This document shows, piece after piece, positions 26,698 through 35,871 of a stretch of 64,000 bases of DNA. The stretch lies in contig DJOF01000008.1 of NCBI GenBank assembly GCA_002439585.1, positions 385,320-449,319 on the forward strand, read 5' to 3'. Position 1 is the first letter of the stretch. Every line of letters begins with the position of its first letter. The translations under genes were made by a program, and so were the position numbers. The notes under the pieces are model-generated. The model had not been told where the DNA came from. It saw only the letters and a program-made list of their open reading frames with translations, and made no database searches. Source of the DNA: Bacteroidales bacterium UBA6445 (GTDB lineage: Bacteria; Bacteroidota; Bacteroidia; Bacteroidales; UBA932).

Positions 26698-28464
26698 ATG
26701 AAAGATTTTGTCAAAATGACGCTGGCTGTCCTCTGCGGCCTCTTCATCATGGGGATATTGAATATCTTCATTTTCTTCGGTATGGCAGGAGCCATGGCTT
26801 CTTTTGGAAGTTCAACTCCGGTTCTGCCAAAACAGGGGGTACTATTCATGGATATGTCCAAGGTTCATATCTCAGAACAGCCCAAGGAGGCCGATCCTAT
26901 GTCCATCATACAAGGCAATACAGATAAGTCCTTGGGACTCTGGGATGCAGTAAACGCGATTAATCAGGCCTCTGAGGATCCGACAGTACAATTTATATTC
27001 ATGAAGACAGACGGTACGTCCGTTGGCTTGGCCAAACTTGAGGAACTTAGGACAGCACTTGAGGTTTTCCGTACATCAGGCAAGGCTGTTGTAGCATATG
27101 TTGAGAATCCTACTACAGCATCATATTATCTCGCTTCAGTAGCCGACAAGATTTATGTCGGAGATTATGCAGGCGGCAGCAGCATGATCTTTGGCGTCGG
27201 GACGACAATGTTCTATCTCAAGGACGTTCTTGACAAACTCGGTATCAATGTTCAGTTCATCCGTCATGGCAAATTCAAGTCTGCCGGTGAGACTTACATC
27301 AGAAGTACTCCGAGTGAAGAGAATCTGCGCCAGACCAAAGAGATGATAGGCTCTATGTGGGACAATATTGCGGAGAAGATATGTAAGAGCCGTGGTATGG
27401 ATAGAAATGATCTTGACAGTGTAATAGACAATCTTGAGATCAATACTCCTGCTGATTTCCTCAAATACTCTCTTGCTGACACTCTTATGACCAAGGAGGC
27501 GCTTAAAGAAAAGCTTGCGGTCCTGGCACAGGCAGATTCATACTCTGACGTGAAGTTCATTCCTTTTGCAGACTATGTGACTGTCAAGACAGCCGTACCT
27601 TCAGGTTCATCTGACAAAATTGCTGTCATCTATGCTGATGGTGAGATAATAGACGGGTATGAGAAAGAGGCTGTAGCTGGGGACAGGTTCGCAGGCATCA
27701 TTGCAGAGGCCAAGGCCGACTCTTCAGTCAAGGCAGTCGTATTCCGCGTCTCGTCTCCTGGTGGCAGTGTCTACGCTTCTGATAAGATAAAGAAGGAAAT
27801 CGATGCTCTCCGCAAGGTGAAGCCCGTGGTTGCCTCTTACGGAGAATATGCTGCCTCGGGTGGATACTGGATATCCAATAGCTGTGACAAGATTTTCTCT
27901 GATGCTTCTACTATTACAGGCTCGATCGGTGTGTTCAGCATGGTGCCAGATCTCAGCAAGACTGCCAAGGATCTGCTTGGTGTCAATGTTACGACAGTAG
28001 GCTCAAGCCCTCATTCTGACATGTTCTCTCTTACAAGACCTCTTGACAAGCAGGAGTATGACTTTGTACAGAGGTCAGTAGATCAGATATACGAGGAGTT
28101 TGTAAACAATGTAGCAAACGGTAGGGATATGTCTCCCGCAAGTGTAGATTCACTGGCTCAGGGACGAGTGTGGACAGGAGCAGATGCCTTGAAGCTTGGG
28201 CTTGTAGATGAGATCGGCTCTCTGTATGATGCAGTTAGCTATGCAGCAAGACTTGCCGGTGATCCGGACCTTGCTTCATGGGAGATCAGTTCACTTCCTA
28301 AGCCTCTCTCTTCTATAGAGCTGTTACTCGAATCCCTTGCGGGTTCTTCAAATGTGCTTGCAGGGACTCCGTTCGAAGAACTTGGCAAGGTATACAATGA
28401 ACTTTCAGTGCCGAATGCAGGCAAAGTATATGCGCGTATGCCGTATGTCTTTACAATTGACTGA
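26698..28464 (+). CDS. sppA: Signal peptide peptidase SppA, 67-kDa type
   Basis: A membrane serine protease that degrades cleaved signal peptides. It has one N-terminal membrane segment (LAVLCGLFIMGILNIFIFFG). Two tandem ClpP-like halves follow: the first (~45-300) with the catalytic Lys region RHGKFKSAGE, the second (~310-550) with the nucleophile Ser in YGEYAASGGYWISNSCD. 588 residues matches the long E. coli-type SppA rather than the short form. The 3' end overlaps the convergent tilS by 14 bp. Confidence 0.95.
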   Translation: MKDFVKMTLAVLCGLFIMGILNIFIFFGMAGAMASFGSSTPVLPKQGVLFMDMSKVHISEQPKEADPMSIIQGNTDKSLGLWDAVNAINQASEDPTVQFIFMKTDGTSVGLAKLEELRTALEVFRTSGKAVVAYVENPTTASYYLASVADKIYVGDYAGGSSMIFGVGTTMFYLKDVLDKLGINVQFIRHGKFKSAGETYIRSTPSEENLRQTKEMIGSMWDNIAEKICKSRGMDRNDLDSVIDNLEINTPADFLKYSLADTLMTKEALKEKLAVLAQADSYSDVKFIPFADYVTVKTAVPSGSSDKIAVIYADGEIIDGYEKEAVAGDRFAGIIAEAKADSSVKAVVFRVSSPGGSVYASDKIKKEIDALRKVKPVVASYGEYAASGGYWISNSCDKIFSDASTITGSIGVFSMVPDLSKTAKDLLGVNVTTVGSSPHSDMFSLTRPLDKQEYDFVQRSVDQIYEEFVNNVANGRDMSPASVDSLAQGRVWTGADALKLGLVDEIGSLYDAVSYAARLAGDPDLASWEISSLPKPLSSIELLLESLAGSSNVLAGTPFEELGKVYNELSVPNAGKVYARMPYVFTID

Positions 28465-29989
28465 TATTGTCCTGAAGAAGACTGATATCAATCCGTAGGA
28501 CGCGTCTTGTCAGATTGTCTATCTTGACAATCTCGTCAGTGCGGCAGAAAAATGATCCGGAAGCATGGCCGAAGAGCAATAAGGCCCTGCCTCCGGATTT
28601 TTGTATTTCCGTTTTCTGAGTATGAGGCTCTTTGTATAGTGCCTCTCCAATAACCTTGCTCAAGGTCTTCGTAGTGCAGTCTACTCTCAGATTGCTTTCA
28701 CCGCTGCAGAATACAAGGCACTCGGCTTTCTCGATGATATCTGCTTTCAGATCGGTGAAAATGTCGCTGAGTTTCTTCCTTCCTCTACATCCTATCGGAC
28801 GCATCCAATCCCCTTCAGCCCAGTTTCTCACTGTGAAAGGGAAGGGGAGTCTGTCTGCATCTACGTATATAGTCCCATTGGCTGCCTCTCTGCGAATATC
28901 TTCCAGACTCAATCTGGAAGTGTCCGCTAGCGTTATAGAGGCACGCCAATCCCCTATATGGTAGTCACCGACAGAACGAATTTCCATTGTGTGAGTAACC
29001 CCTCTTTCTGACCGTGGGCGTACTTTCAGCCCAGATGAAGTGGTGACAAGACTGTAGTCTGGACTTTCAATGGTTTTTCCGGGACAGGGCTTTACATCTG
29101 ACAGAAGCCTAAGGACAGGCTCCAATGCCTTATTACGGAATCCATATGGCGAGAGAAGCCGGAAAAGAACATATTCTGGATGCTTTAGCGCGAAGATCGC
29201 CCGGTAAGGAATCTCAATGCCGCCATGTTCTCGTTTTATCTCCATATCTTTCACAGCTTCAGTAAAATATTCCTCGGCTATGGCCTCTTCAATGGCAAAT
29301 GTCTTCATCTCCCGTGAAAAGGTCTCTATGCACGAAGGATTGAGTTGCAATAGAGCTGGCAGCACTACATGACGTATCCGATTCCTCTTGTATTCGATAT
29401 TGGCATTTGTGCTGTCCTCGTGAAATTCAGTTCCTCGAGTCTTGATATATCGTTCTATCTCATCTCTTGCAAAAGACAAAAGCGGACGAATCATCCTGAT
29501 CCTCTTGGACTTATCCTCTTCTATAGGTATGTATCCGTCCTCTTTCATACCGATAAGCCCCTTGAGCCCAGTCCCTCTCGTGAGATTGAGAAGGAGAGTC
29601 TCAGCATTGTCATTGGCATTGTGGGCTACCGACAGGGCATCAAACCCGTTATCCCTGCATATCGATGCGAACCAGTTGTAGCGGAGCTCCCTTGCCGCCA
29701 TCTCTATGCTGAGACCTTTGTCGGAAGCGTATTGCAACGTGTTGAAATCAGCCTTGAACAGCCTTATCCCATGTCTGTCGCACCATTGTCTTACAAGTAG
29801 GGCATCCCCATTGCTTTCCTCTCCTCTGAGATGGAAATTGCAATGTGCTACTGCAAATCTTCCGTTTGCCGGACTGTCGGTGAAAAGCTCTGCCATGCAC
29901 ATCGAGTCAATGCCACCACTTACTGCGAGAAGGGCTGTCTCCCGTCCGGGAAGCAGCCCTCCTATTATATTATCAAACCGTCTTTGCAT
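28451..29989 (-). CDS. tilS: tRNA(Ile)-lysidine synthase
   Basis: Converts the wobble cytidine of the CAU tRNA-Ile to lysidine using ATP. The PP-loop AVSGGIDSMCMAELF is at residues ~22-36, followed by VAHCNFHLRGEESNGDA and the SVAHNANDNAETLLLNLTRGTGLKGL motif, then the TilS middle and C-terminal domains (WMRPIGCRGRKKLSDIFTDLK). Length 512 is somewhat longer than the E. coli enzyme but normal for Bacteroidales. It is the last gene of the proS-DUF3078-tilS group, 5 bp after the previous stop. Confidence 0.95.
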   Translation of the reverse strand: MQRRFDNIIGGLLPGRETALLAVSGGIDSMCMAELFTDSPANGRFAVAHCNFHLRGEESNGDALLVRQWCDRHGIRLFKADFNTLQYASDKGLSIEMAARELRYNWFASICRDNGFDALSVAHNANDNAETLLLNLTRGTGLKGLIGMKEDGYIPIEEDKSKRIRMIRPLLSFARDEIERYIKTRGTEFHEDSTNANIEYKRNRIRHVVLPALLQLNPSCIETFSREMKTFAIEEAIAEEYFTEAVKDMEIKREHGGIEIPYRAIFALKHPEYVLFRLLSPYGFRNKALEPVLRLLSDVKPCPGKTIESPDYSLVTTSSGLKVRPRSERGVTHTMEIRSVGDYHIGDWRASITLADTSRLSLEDIRREAANGTIYVDADRLPFPFTVRNWAEGDWMRPIGCRGRKKLSDIFTDLKADIIEKAECLVFCSGESNLRVDCTTKTLSKVIGEALYKEPHTQKTEIQKSGGRALLLFGHASGSFFCRTDEIVKIDNLTRRVLRIDISLLQDNISQL

Positions 29990-29994
29990 ATAGC

Positions 29995-31086
29995 CTATTT
30001 TCTTGAAGCAATCGTATAGGAGAAACCGAAAGCAAGAGATTCCTTGAACTGGATAAGCTGCTTTCCTTCTGGATATTTCTCTGTCTTGACCATAACCTTG
30101 TCATCATAGATGAGATTGGTAGTCAGGGTAAGTGCAAAATATTTGGCTATCTGCCAGTCAAATCTATTGTCCCAGTTGACACGCAGATTCTGTGGATTCT
30201 CAAGGTAGTCGGAGAACAGGACAATCTGAGTCGTATATTTGAAATTGTTGTTGATCTGCAGCTTGCCGTCTATCTTGAGCTGGGCACCGAACTCAAATCT
30301 TGCGCCCCTGTAGTACTTGCCGGCCTCTTCTCCATCGGGGAATGCGCCAAGATCCGTGTATTTCTTCTTCCTATTCATGCCGTAGCTTTTGCGAAGCTGC
30401 TCATCCGTCACTACGACGAATCCTCCTGTAAGAGGTGCAAGGTTGACTGTAAGCCACTTGGTCGGCACCCAGTCAAGACCGAGGGCAATATTGGTGTATG
30501 CCGGTGCCATGAATCCTGACTTGATCTGGCGTACTCCCATCCAATCGCTCTTGGACGGTTCCCAGTCTTCGTCTGTATTGCCTTCCGGCTTGGTCGGCAC
30601 AGGATAATTGTAGCTGTTGGTAAACTGGGACTTGAAACTGAACTGTGCTGAATAGTTGAACTTATTCGTAGCCTTGACTCCAAGCTTACTCTCCAAGTAC
30701 ATACGGTCATCACTTTTTTGGACGAACGGCTTGTCCTCCGAATAGAGGAAGCCGTAATCCAACTGAAGCCTGTTGGAGAATAATATGTTGTCCTTTTTGT
30801 AAGAAGCATTGGCATCGATGAAAGACTTGAGGGTTACATTGTTGTATCCCCCCGCTGCCCAATTGGTAAGGTTTGTCTGGGTGAAGTCTATCTTTGTCAG
30901 AAGCGAATTGGTCCAGTAACGGGGCTTCTTTACTTTGACTTCAGCTTCTGGCGCTTGGGCAAATGCCTTGGCAGCCTCCTCGGCAGCTTTTTGCGCGTCA
31001 GTCACATCCTGAGCCACTGCAGACAGGGCCGTCGCTGTAGACATTGCAGCGATAAATAGTGCTTTCTGCAAATTACGGTATTTCAT
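29995..31086 (-). CDS. DUF3078-type outer-membrane protein
   Basis: A Bacteroidota-specific outer-membrane protein of unknown role. The signal peptide (ATALSAVAQD) is followed by a short Ala/Glu/Lys-rich helix and then a beta-barrel-like region with alternating strands: TQTNLTNWAAGGYNNVTLKS, NILFSNRLQLDYGF, and a final LIQFKESLAFGFSYTIASRK. The WAAGG-N motif is typical of the family. It lies between proS (28 bp) and tilS (5 bp), in one transcription unit. Confidence 0.88.
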   Translation of the reverse strand: MKYRNLQKALFIAAMSTATALSAVAQDVTDAQKAAEEAAKAFAQAPEAEVKVKKPRYWTNSLLTKIDFTQTNLTNWAAGGYNNVTLKSFIDANASYKKDNILFSNRLQLDYGFLYSEDKPFVQKSDDRMYLESKLGVKATNKFNYSAQFSFKSQFTNSYNYPVPTKPEGNTDEDWEPSKSDWMGVRQIKSGFMAPAYTNIALGLDWVPTKWLTVNLAPLTGGFVVVTDEQLRKSYGMNRKKKYTDLGAFPDGEEAGKYYRGARFEFGAQLKIDGKLQINNNFKYTTQIVLFSDYLENPQNLRVNWDNRFDWQIAKYFALTLTTNLIYDDKVMVKTEKYPEGKQLIQFKESLAFGFSYTIASRK

Positions 31087-31114
31087 CTCAGACTGGAGTT
31101 ATATGTATTGATGT

Positions 31115-32593
31115 CTAATAGGATATTGCAAATACGACTCTCTCGTGAGAAGGTTTGCCAGAGTAGATGTCCTTTCCTTCTTCCTTGCAGACCACGCTGT
31201 CTACAGGTATGCAACGTATAGTAGCTTTGGTCTCGTCCTTGATCTTCTGCTCTGTCTCGGCAGTGCCGTCCCAGTGGCAGAGGAGGAAATAACCCTGCTG
31301 TATCTTCTCCTTGAACTCGTCCCAAGAGTCGCATTTCGCTATGCGGCTTTCACGGAAAGCAAGAGCTTTCTCGTATATGTTTTTCTGTATATCCTTGAGT
31401 AGGTCTTCCACATGAGCCGCTATACCCTCCATAGGTAGGACAGCTTTTTCAAGAGTATCCCTTCTGTGCACTTCGGCCGTACCTGCTGCAAGATCTCTTG
31501 CGCCTATGGCGATACGTACGGGCACGCCTTTAAGTTCCCACTCTGCGAACTTGAATCCAGGCCTGAGAGTATCTCTGTCATCGATCTTGACGCTATGTCC
31601 CGCAGCTTCGAGTTCTTTGCGTATAGCATCCATTTTCTCCAATATGGCTGAATGCTCTTCCTCAGTCTTGAAGATCGGTACCATCACTACCTCAATCGGG
31701 GCGAGGGCAGGAGGAAGCACAAGCCCGTTGTCATCACCGTGAGCCATGATGAGCGCTCCCATAAGACGTGTTGACACGCCCCATGACGTTGCCCAGACAT
31801 ACTGGAGTCCTCCATCCTTGTCGGCATACTGTACGTTGAATGACTTTGCGAAGTTCTGTCCGAGAAAATGTGATGTTCCTGCCTGAAGAGCCTTGCCGTC
31901 CTGCATCATTGCTTCGATTGTGAGCGTATCAAGTGCACCGGCAAATCTCTCGTTGGGACTCTTGTGGCCTACAATGACAGGCATTGACATATAGTTCCTT
32001 GCAAAGTCAGCATATACATGCACCATTCTCTCGGCCTCTTCCATCGCTTCCTTTGCAGTCGCGTGGGCTGTGTGACCCTCCTGCCATAGGAACTCAGCTG
32101 TCCTAAGGAACAGCCTTGTCCTCATCTCCCAACGGACAACGTTTGCCCACTGGTTGCATATAAGCGGAAGGTCACGCCATGACTTGATCCAGTTCTTGTA
32201 AGTGCTCCATATTATTGTCTCTGAAGTAGGTCTTACGATCAGTTCTTCTTCTAGTTTTGAAGACGGATCCACAATTACGCCATTTCCGGCCGGATCGTTC
32301 ATCAGTCTATGATGTGTCACGACAGCGCATTCTTTGGCAAAGCCAGCCACATGTTCGGCTTCCTTGCTGAAAAATGACTTCGGTATGAAAAGTGGGAAAT
32401 ATGCGTTCTGTGCGCCTGTCTCCTTAAATTTGGCATCGAGAATATGCTGCATCTTCTCCCAGATGGCATATCCGTATGGCTTGATTACCATGCATCCGCG
32501 TACGGGTGACTGCTCCGCAAGATCTGCTTTAACCGCGAGATCATTGTACCACTGAGAATAGTTCTCTGATCGTTTTGTTATGTGATCTGCCAT
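31115..32593 (-). CDS. proS: Proline--tRNA ligase, archaeal/eukaryotic-type
   Basis: Charges tRNA-Pro. I start at the Met whose codon ends at 32593 (MADHITKRSENYSQWYND), because the frame upstream of it runs through a promoter. Class II motifs include TSETIIW, PLICNQWANVVRWEMRTRLFLRTAEFLWQEGH and HGDDNGLVLPPALAPIEVV. The anticodon domain follows (VKIDDRDTLRPGFKFAEWELKGVP), and the C-terminal zinc-like domain ends RVVFAISY with a Tyr, as in the short ~490-residue type. It heads the unit proS-DUF3078-tilS. Confidence 0.96.
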   Translation of the reverse strand: MADHITKRSENYSQWYNDLAVKADLAEQSPVRGCMVIKPYGYAIWEKMQHILDAKFKETGAQNAYFPLFIPKSFFSKEAEHVAGFAKECAVVTHHRLMNDPAGNGVIVDPSSKLEEELIVRPTSETIIWSTYKNWIKSWRDLPLICNQWANVVRWEMRTRLFLRTAEFLWQEGHTAHATAKEAMEEAERMVHVYADFARNYMSMPVIVGHKSPNERFAGALDTLTIEAMMQDGKALQAGTSHFLGQNFAKSFNVQYADKDGGLQYVWATSWGVSTRLMGALIMAHGDDNGLVLPPALAPIEVVMVPIFKTEEEHSAILEKMDAIRKELEAAGHSVKIDDRDTLRPGFKFAEWELKGVPVRIAIGARDLAAGTAEVHRRDTLEKAVLPMEGIAAHVEDLLKDIQKNIYEKALAFRESRIAKCDSWDEFKEKIQQGYFLLCHWDGTAETEQKIKDETKATIRCIPVDSVVCKEEGKDIYSGKPSHERVVFAISY

Positions 32594-32697
32594 ATTGACT
32601 GAAAAAAATTGTTTTTGTATCGATATTTTATCTAATCTTGCAAAACTGGGGTAAGGTATGATAATTGTATTTTTATCCCAATTGTCGTATATTGCGA

Positions 32698-32729
32698 CAA
32701 ATATAGCAAAAGCGAGTGCAAAGCGCAAA
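32698..32729 (-). promoter_or_regulatory. Promoter of proS
   Basis: On the minus strand TTTG (32726-32729), 20 bp and TATATTTG (32698-32705) form an exact Bacteroidota promoter. The spacer contains GCACTCGCTTTTGC, a motif repeated in the promoter at 47766-47797. It excludes the longer proS reading frame, which would begin at the promoter. Confidence 0.75.
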
Positions 32730-32747
32730 CTTGTTTGCTTGCTTTGC
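32718..32747. promoter_or_regulatory. Strong hairpin overlapping the proS -33 region
   Basis: GCAAAGCGCAAAC, two bases, then GTTTGC-TT-GCTTTGC: thirteen pairs with a two-base bulge. It covers the -33 box of proS and may be a regulator site or the base of a widespread promoter-linked repeat. Confidence 0.5.
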
Positions 32748-32841
32748 CTAGCGTAGAGCAGTATGTACTTATTTTTTGTATGCTTTACCTAGACGTGCCT
32801 ATGTTATATTGAGATAAAAATTTTATTTAAAGGAGGTCGAA

Positions 32842-34233
32842 ATGAAAACGAACATCTGGCAGGTATGTGTTGTCCTGTTGGCGCTTGTCTCTTGCGGCAC
32901 AGCTTCGCAATATGCACAGCAGGAGTATCAGGACGGTTTCTATAGTAGACCGGATTATGCGGAGAATCGCGCACAAGTGCAGGCTTCCCGTTCCAAAGTG
33001 GACGCTCTCGTTGACGAGACCAAAAACTCTGCTATCTTCCTCAAGAGCGGAGAGAGCGATACACTGTTTATTCCGGACAATATGTCGGCTACCCTTCGCT
33101 TCGACAAACAGGACGGCTCGACTTTGGTGACTGTCACCAATATTCCTTCATACTCTCTATACCCAGATCCATATTGGTCATCGTGGGCTTCTCCATATTG
33201 GTCATCATGGTACTGGGGCGCGAATCCTTGGTATTATTCCGGACTTTATTGGCGTGATCCATGGTACTGGGGCACGAATCCTTGGTATTATTCCGGATTT
33301 TATTGGCGTGATCCATGGTACTGGGGTGGTCCTGGCTACTATTGGTCTTGGTACTATGATCCGTGGTATCATGATCCATGGTATTATCATGGCTGTTTCG
33401 AAGGTTGGGACGGTGGCTGGCATGGCGGCCATTATCATTCGGACAGATATTGGGGCAACAGAACCTATGCGACTTCAGGAACCAGTCGCAGATCTGCAAA
33501 TACGAGGTCTGACGTGATGGGTGTAGTGTCAACTAATGTCCGTCGGTCATCAGGTATGTCAGGTACAGTACGCCGGACTTCAGCGGGAGCAAGTACTTCA
33601 TCTTTGAGGAAATCATCGGCAGTACGTTCAGCGACTGTGGCTCGTTCTTCCTCGTTGTCTCCAGTAAGGAGGACAGTGGGTGCATCATCTGTCACTTCAA
33701 GAGTATCAGGAATATCGTCAGGCAGTGTTGCATCCGGCAGAGTTACTGGAATGTCTTCAGGGAGTGTTACTTCAGGACGTGTAGCAGCTTCAGGAACGGT
33801 TCGCCGTGCAGCTACAGGCTCTTCTTATAGCTCGGTATCCTCTTCAAGGGTTAACGGTTATGCGAGACCTGCGACCGGTACACCATCAAGGACAGCATCT
33901 TCTGCTATGTTCAGACGTCCGGCATCTTCATCCTCGGCATCTACAGGCTCGTCGTATATGAGAAGCGGATCTTACAGAAGCGCAGGCTCATCATATAGTG
34001 GCAGTTCTTCGTACGGCTCCGGTTCTTCTTATGGCTCAGGCTCTTCATATAGCAGGTCTTCCTCTGTAGGATCGTCTTACCGTAGTTCTTCCTCAAGTTC
34101 GTCATACCGCTCTACAGGCTCTTCTTATAGAAGTAGCAGTGTAGGCAGTTCATACCGCAGCAGCGGAGGTGGATATTCAGGTGGGTCTTCGAGATCATCC
34201 GGCTATTCAGGTGGTACTGTAAGGCGTCGTTAA
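32842..34233 (+). CDS. Trp/Tyr-rich, Ser/Arg-tailed lipoprotein of unknown function
   Basis: Not recognised. It has a lipobox LALVSC (Cys18), a short folded domain (~25-105), then a segment with extreme Trp/Tyr/Gly content (~107-205) holding an exact 18-residue tandem unit beginning WGANPWYYSGLYWRDPWY, and a His-rich patch. The last ~250 residues are Ser/Gly/Arg/Tyr low complexity built from units such as TGSSYRSSS and GSSYGSGSS and end TVRRR. The Shine-Dalgarno AGGAGG at 32831-32836, five bases before the ATG, is perfect, rare in this phylum. Such composition suggests a surface adhesive or matrix-like coat protein, which is inference. A FadL-like barrel gene follows 21 bp later. Confidence 0.8.
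   Translation: MKTNIWQVCVVLLALVSCGTASQYAQQEYQDGFYSRPDYAENRAQVQASRSKVDALVDETKNSAIFLKSGESDTLFIPDNMSATLRFDKQDGSTLVTVTNIPSYSLYPDPYWSSWASPYWSSWYWGANPWYYSGLYWRDPWYWGTNPWYYSGFYWRDPWYWGGPGYYWSWYYDPWYHDPWYYHGCFEGWDGGWHGGHYHSDRYWGNRTYATSGTSRRSANTRSDVMGVVSTNVRRSSGMSGTVRRTSAGASTSSLRKSSAVRSATVARSSSLSPVRRTVGASSVTSRVSGISSGSVASGRVTGMSSGSVTSGRVAASGTVRRAATGSSYSSVSSSRVNGYARPATGTPSRTASSAMFRRPASSSSASTGSSYMRSGSYRSAGSSYSGSSSYGSGSSYGSGSSYSRSSSVGSSYRSSSSSSSYRSTGSSYRSSSVGSSYRSSGGGYSGGSSRSSGYSGGTVRRR
33211..33318 (+). repeat. 54-bp tandem repeat inside the Trp/Tyr-rich gene
   Basis: Two units (33211-33264 and 33265-33318), nearly identical, encode an 18-residue aromatic unit; a partial third unit begins at 33319. It likely changes copy number by recombination. 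Confidence 0.85.
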
Positions 34234-34254
34234 CATTTCTAACAAAATTCATCT

Positions 34255-35871
34255 ATGACAAAAAGATTTTTTGCTGTATCGGCATTTTTATTACTTGCCG
34301 TATGCGCATCCTCCCAGACAATGCAGGATGCCTTGACATTCAGCAGCAACAACTACTACGGTACAGCAAGGTCCATGGCAATGGGCAATGCATTTACAGC
34401 ACTTGGAGGCGATCTGGGTTCTATTACTCTCAATCCGGCCGGGTCTGCCGTCAACGGATTCTCTCAACTGACGATTACTCCTGGTCTGTCCATTGCTTCT
34501 TCAAGATCATCCTATATGGCCATGCCCTCTCTTGACGGCAAGTATGCCAATAAGACCAATAACGGCAAGACTGCATTCGAGATGCCCAATGTTGGTTTTA
34601 CTCTCAACTACAAGACTGGTGCAAAAAGGGGACTGAAGAGTTCTACCATAGGTTTTATTGCCAACATGTCTTCAGTCTACCTTGACAATGTCTATACGAG
34701 GGGACGCAATTCTCAGACAACTATGGCCGGATCAATTGCGGCAGGCAGCAGCGGTATGGCGTATTCGCAGCTCAATGACTACAGTGCGTATGACAGCGGA
34801 CTCCCGTGGCTTAATGTGGCAGGCCTTCAGGGCGGAATGATCTCCAACTTCGGTGCGACAGATTCAGAATATATAGGCGTGACAGAGAAACTGTTTGACA
34901 ACGGTGACATACAACTGGCCGGCCCTATCGATCAGGTATATGGAAGACAGACCAAAGGTACTAAATACGAGATGGTCTTTAACTCTGGACTTAATTTCTC
35001 AGATCGCGTCTTTGTCGGTGTCAATATAGGGATGGCATCGTTGTCGTATTCAATGGATCAGTATTTCAAGGAGGTTGCCGTCAATCCTGCTGATTTCCAA
35101 CTTACTTTTGTAGAGAACAATGCTGAGGTTACGACTAATTTCGATGCTCTTCGATACAGGTACAGTTATGATGCTTCCGGAGTGGGAGTCTATGGTAAGA
35201 TCGGTATTATTGGTGTTCCCACTTCTTGGCTTCGTCTCGGTGCTGCAATCCAGACGCCAACGCTTTTGCATATCAAAGAGAGTTGGCAGCTATCAGCTGA
35301 GACATGGTTTACGAATTCCTCATTTGATGCCTCCTCCAAGTCTCCGCGGTCGGAATACGAATATAATTTTATCTCTCCTTTCCGCTTCAATGTCGGGGCA
35401 GCTATCATTCTTTCTAAAATTGGGGTGTTGAGTGCTGACTATGAGTATACGGATTACGCAGGTATGAGATTCAAGGAGTCTGAAACCAATGACAACAGTG
35501 CATTTGAATCTGTGAATAATGATATTTCTGACTACATGTCGGACTCCAATACTCTTCGTCTCGGAGCGGAAGTGAAGCTACTTCCTATCTTTGCTGTGAG
35601 AGCAGGCTATGAACTTACCTCGACAAAGCAGAAGTATCTTGACGATCTGAATGAGATGCAGACCCAGATCTCGAACAGAAATACTTGGTCAGTCGGCTTT
35701 GGTTATAGCTCTAAAGGATCATTTTTCTGCGACTTTGCTCTGAGGCATACGGCTTTCCCTAAGGAATATATATATCCGTATCAGGATTATCTTGATACCG
35801 CATTGACTCCGGAGATACTCCATAAAAGGTCTCTTTGGGATGCCGCCATTACTTTCGGTTGGAGGTTCTGA
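34255..35871 (+). CDS. FadL/OmpP1-like outer-membrane beta-barrel protein
   Basis: Signal peptide (LLLAVCASSQT) followed by SNNYYGTARSMAMGNAFTALGGDLGSITLNPAGSA-type sequence, the start typical of FadL/PorV-like barrels (hydrophobic-compound transporters). Alternating strands follow to a final AAITFGWRF with terminal Phe, the outer-membrane insertion signal. It lies 21 bp after the Trp/Tyr-rich lipoprotein gene, so the two are probably one transcript. The ligand is unknown. The last 23 bp overlap the convergent WbqC gene. Confidence 0.88.
   Translation: MTKRFFAVSAFLLLAVCASSQTMQDALTFSSNNYYGTARSMAMGNAFTALGGDLGSITLNPAGSAVNGFSQLTITPGLSIASSRSSYMAMPSLDGKYANKTNNGKTAFEMPNVGFTLNYKTGAKRGLKSSTIGFIANMSSVYLDNVYTRGRNSQTTMAGSIAAGSSGMAYSQLNDYSAYDSGLPWLNVAGLQGGMISNFGATDSEYIGVTEKLFDNGDIQLAGPIDQVYGRQTKGTKYEMVFNSGLNFSDRVFVGVNIGMASLSYSMDQYFKEVAVNPADFQLTFVENNAEVTTNFDALRYRYSYDASGVGVYGKIGIIGVPTSWLRLGAAIQTPTLLHIKESWQLSAETWFTNSSFDASSKSPRSEYEYNFISPFRFNVGAAIILSKIGVLSADYEYTDYAGMRFKESETNDNSAFESVNNDISDYMSDSNTLRLGAEVKLLPIFAVRAGYELTSTKQKYLDDLNEMQTQISNRNTWSVGFGYSSKGSFFCDFALRHTAFPKEYIYPYQDYLDTALTPEILHKRSLWDAAITFGWRF

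Noticed and set aside
32594..32728. Longer N-terminus for ProS
   Set aside because: It runs into the -7 box of the proS promoter, and the Met at 32593 matches the family start.
33134..33695. Alternative-frame ORFs over the Trp/Tyr-rich gene
   Set aside because: They are products of the repetitive codons; only the sense frame has a signal peptide and ribosome site.
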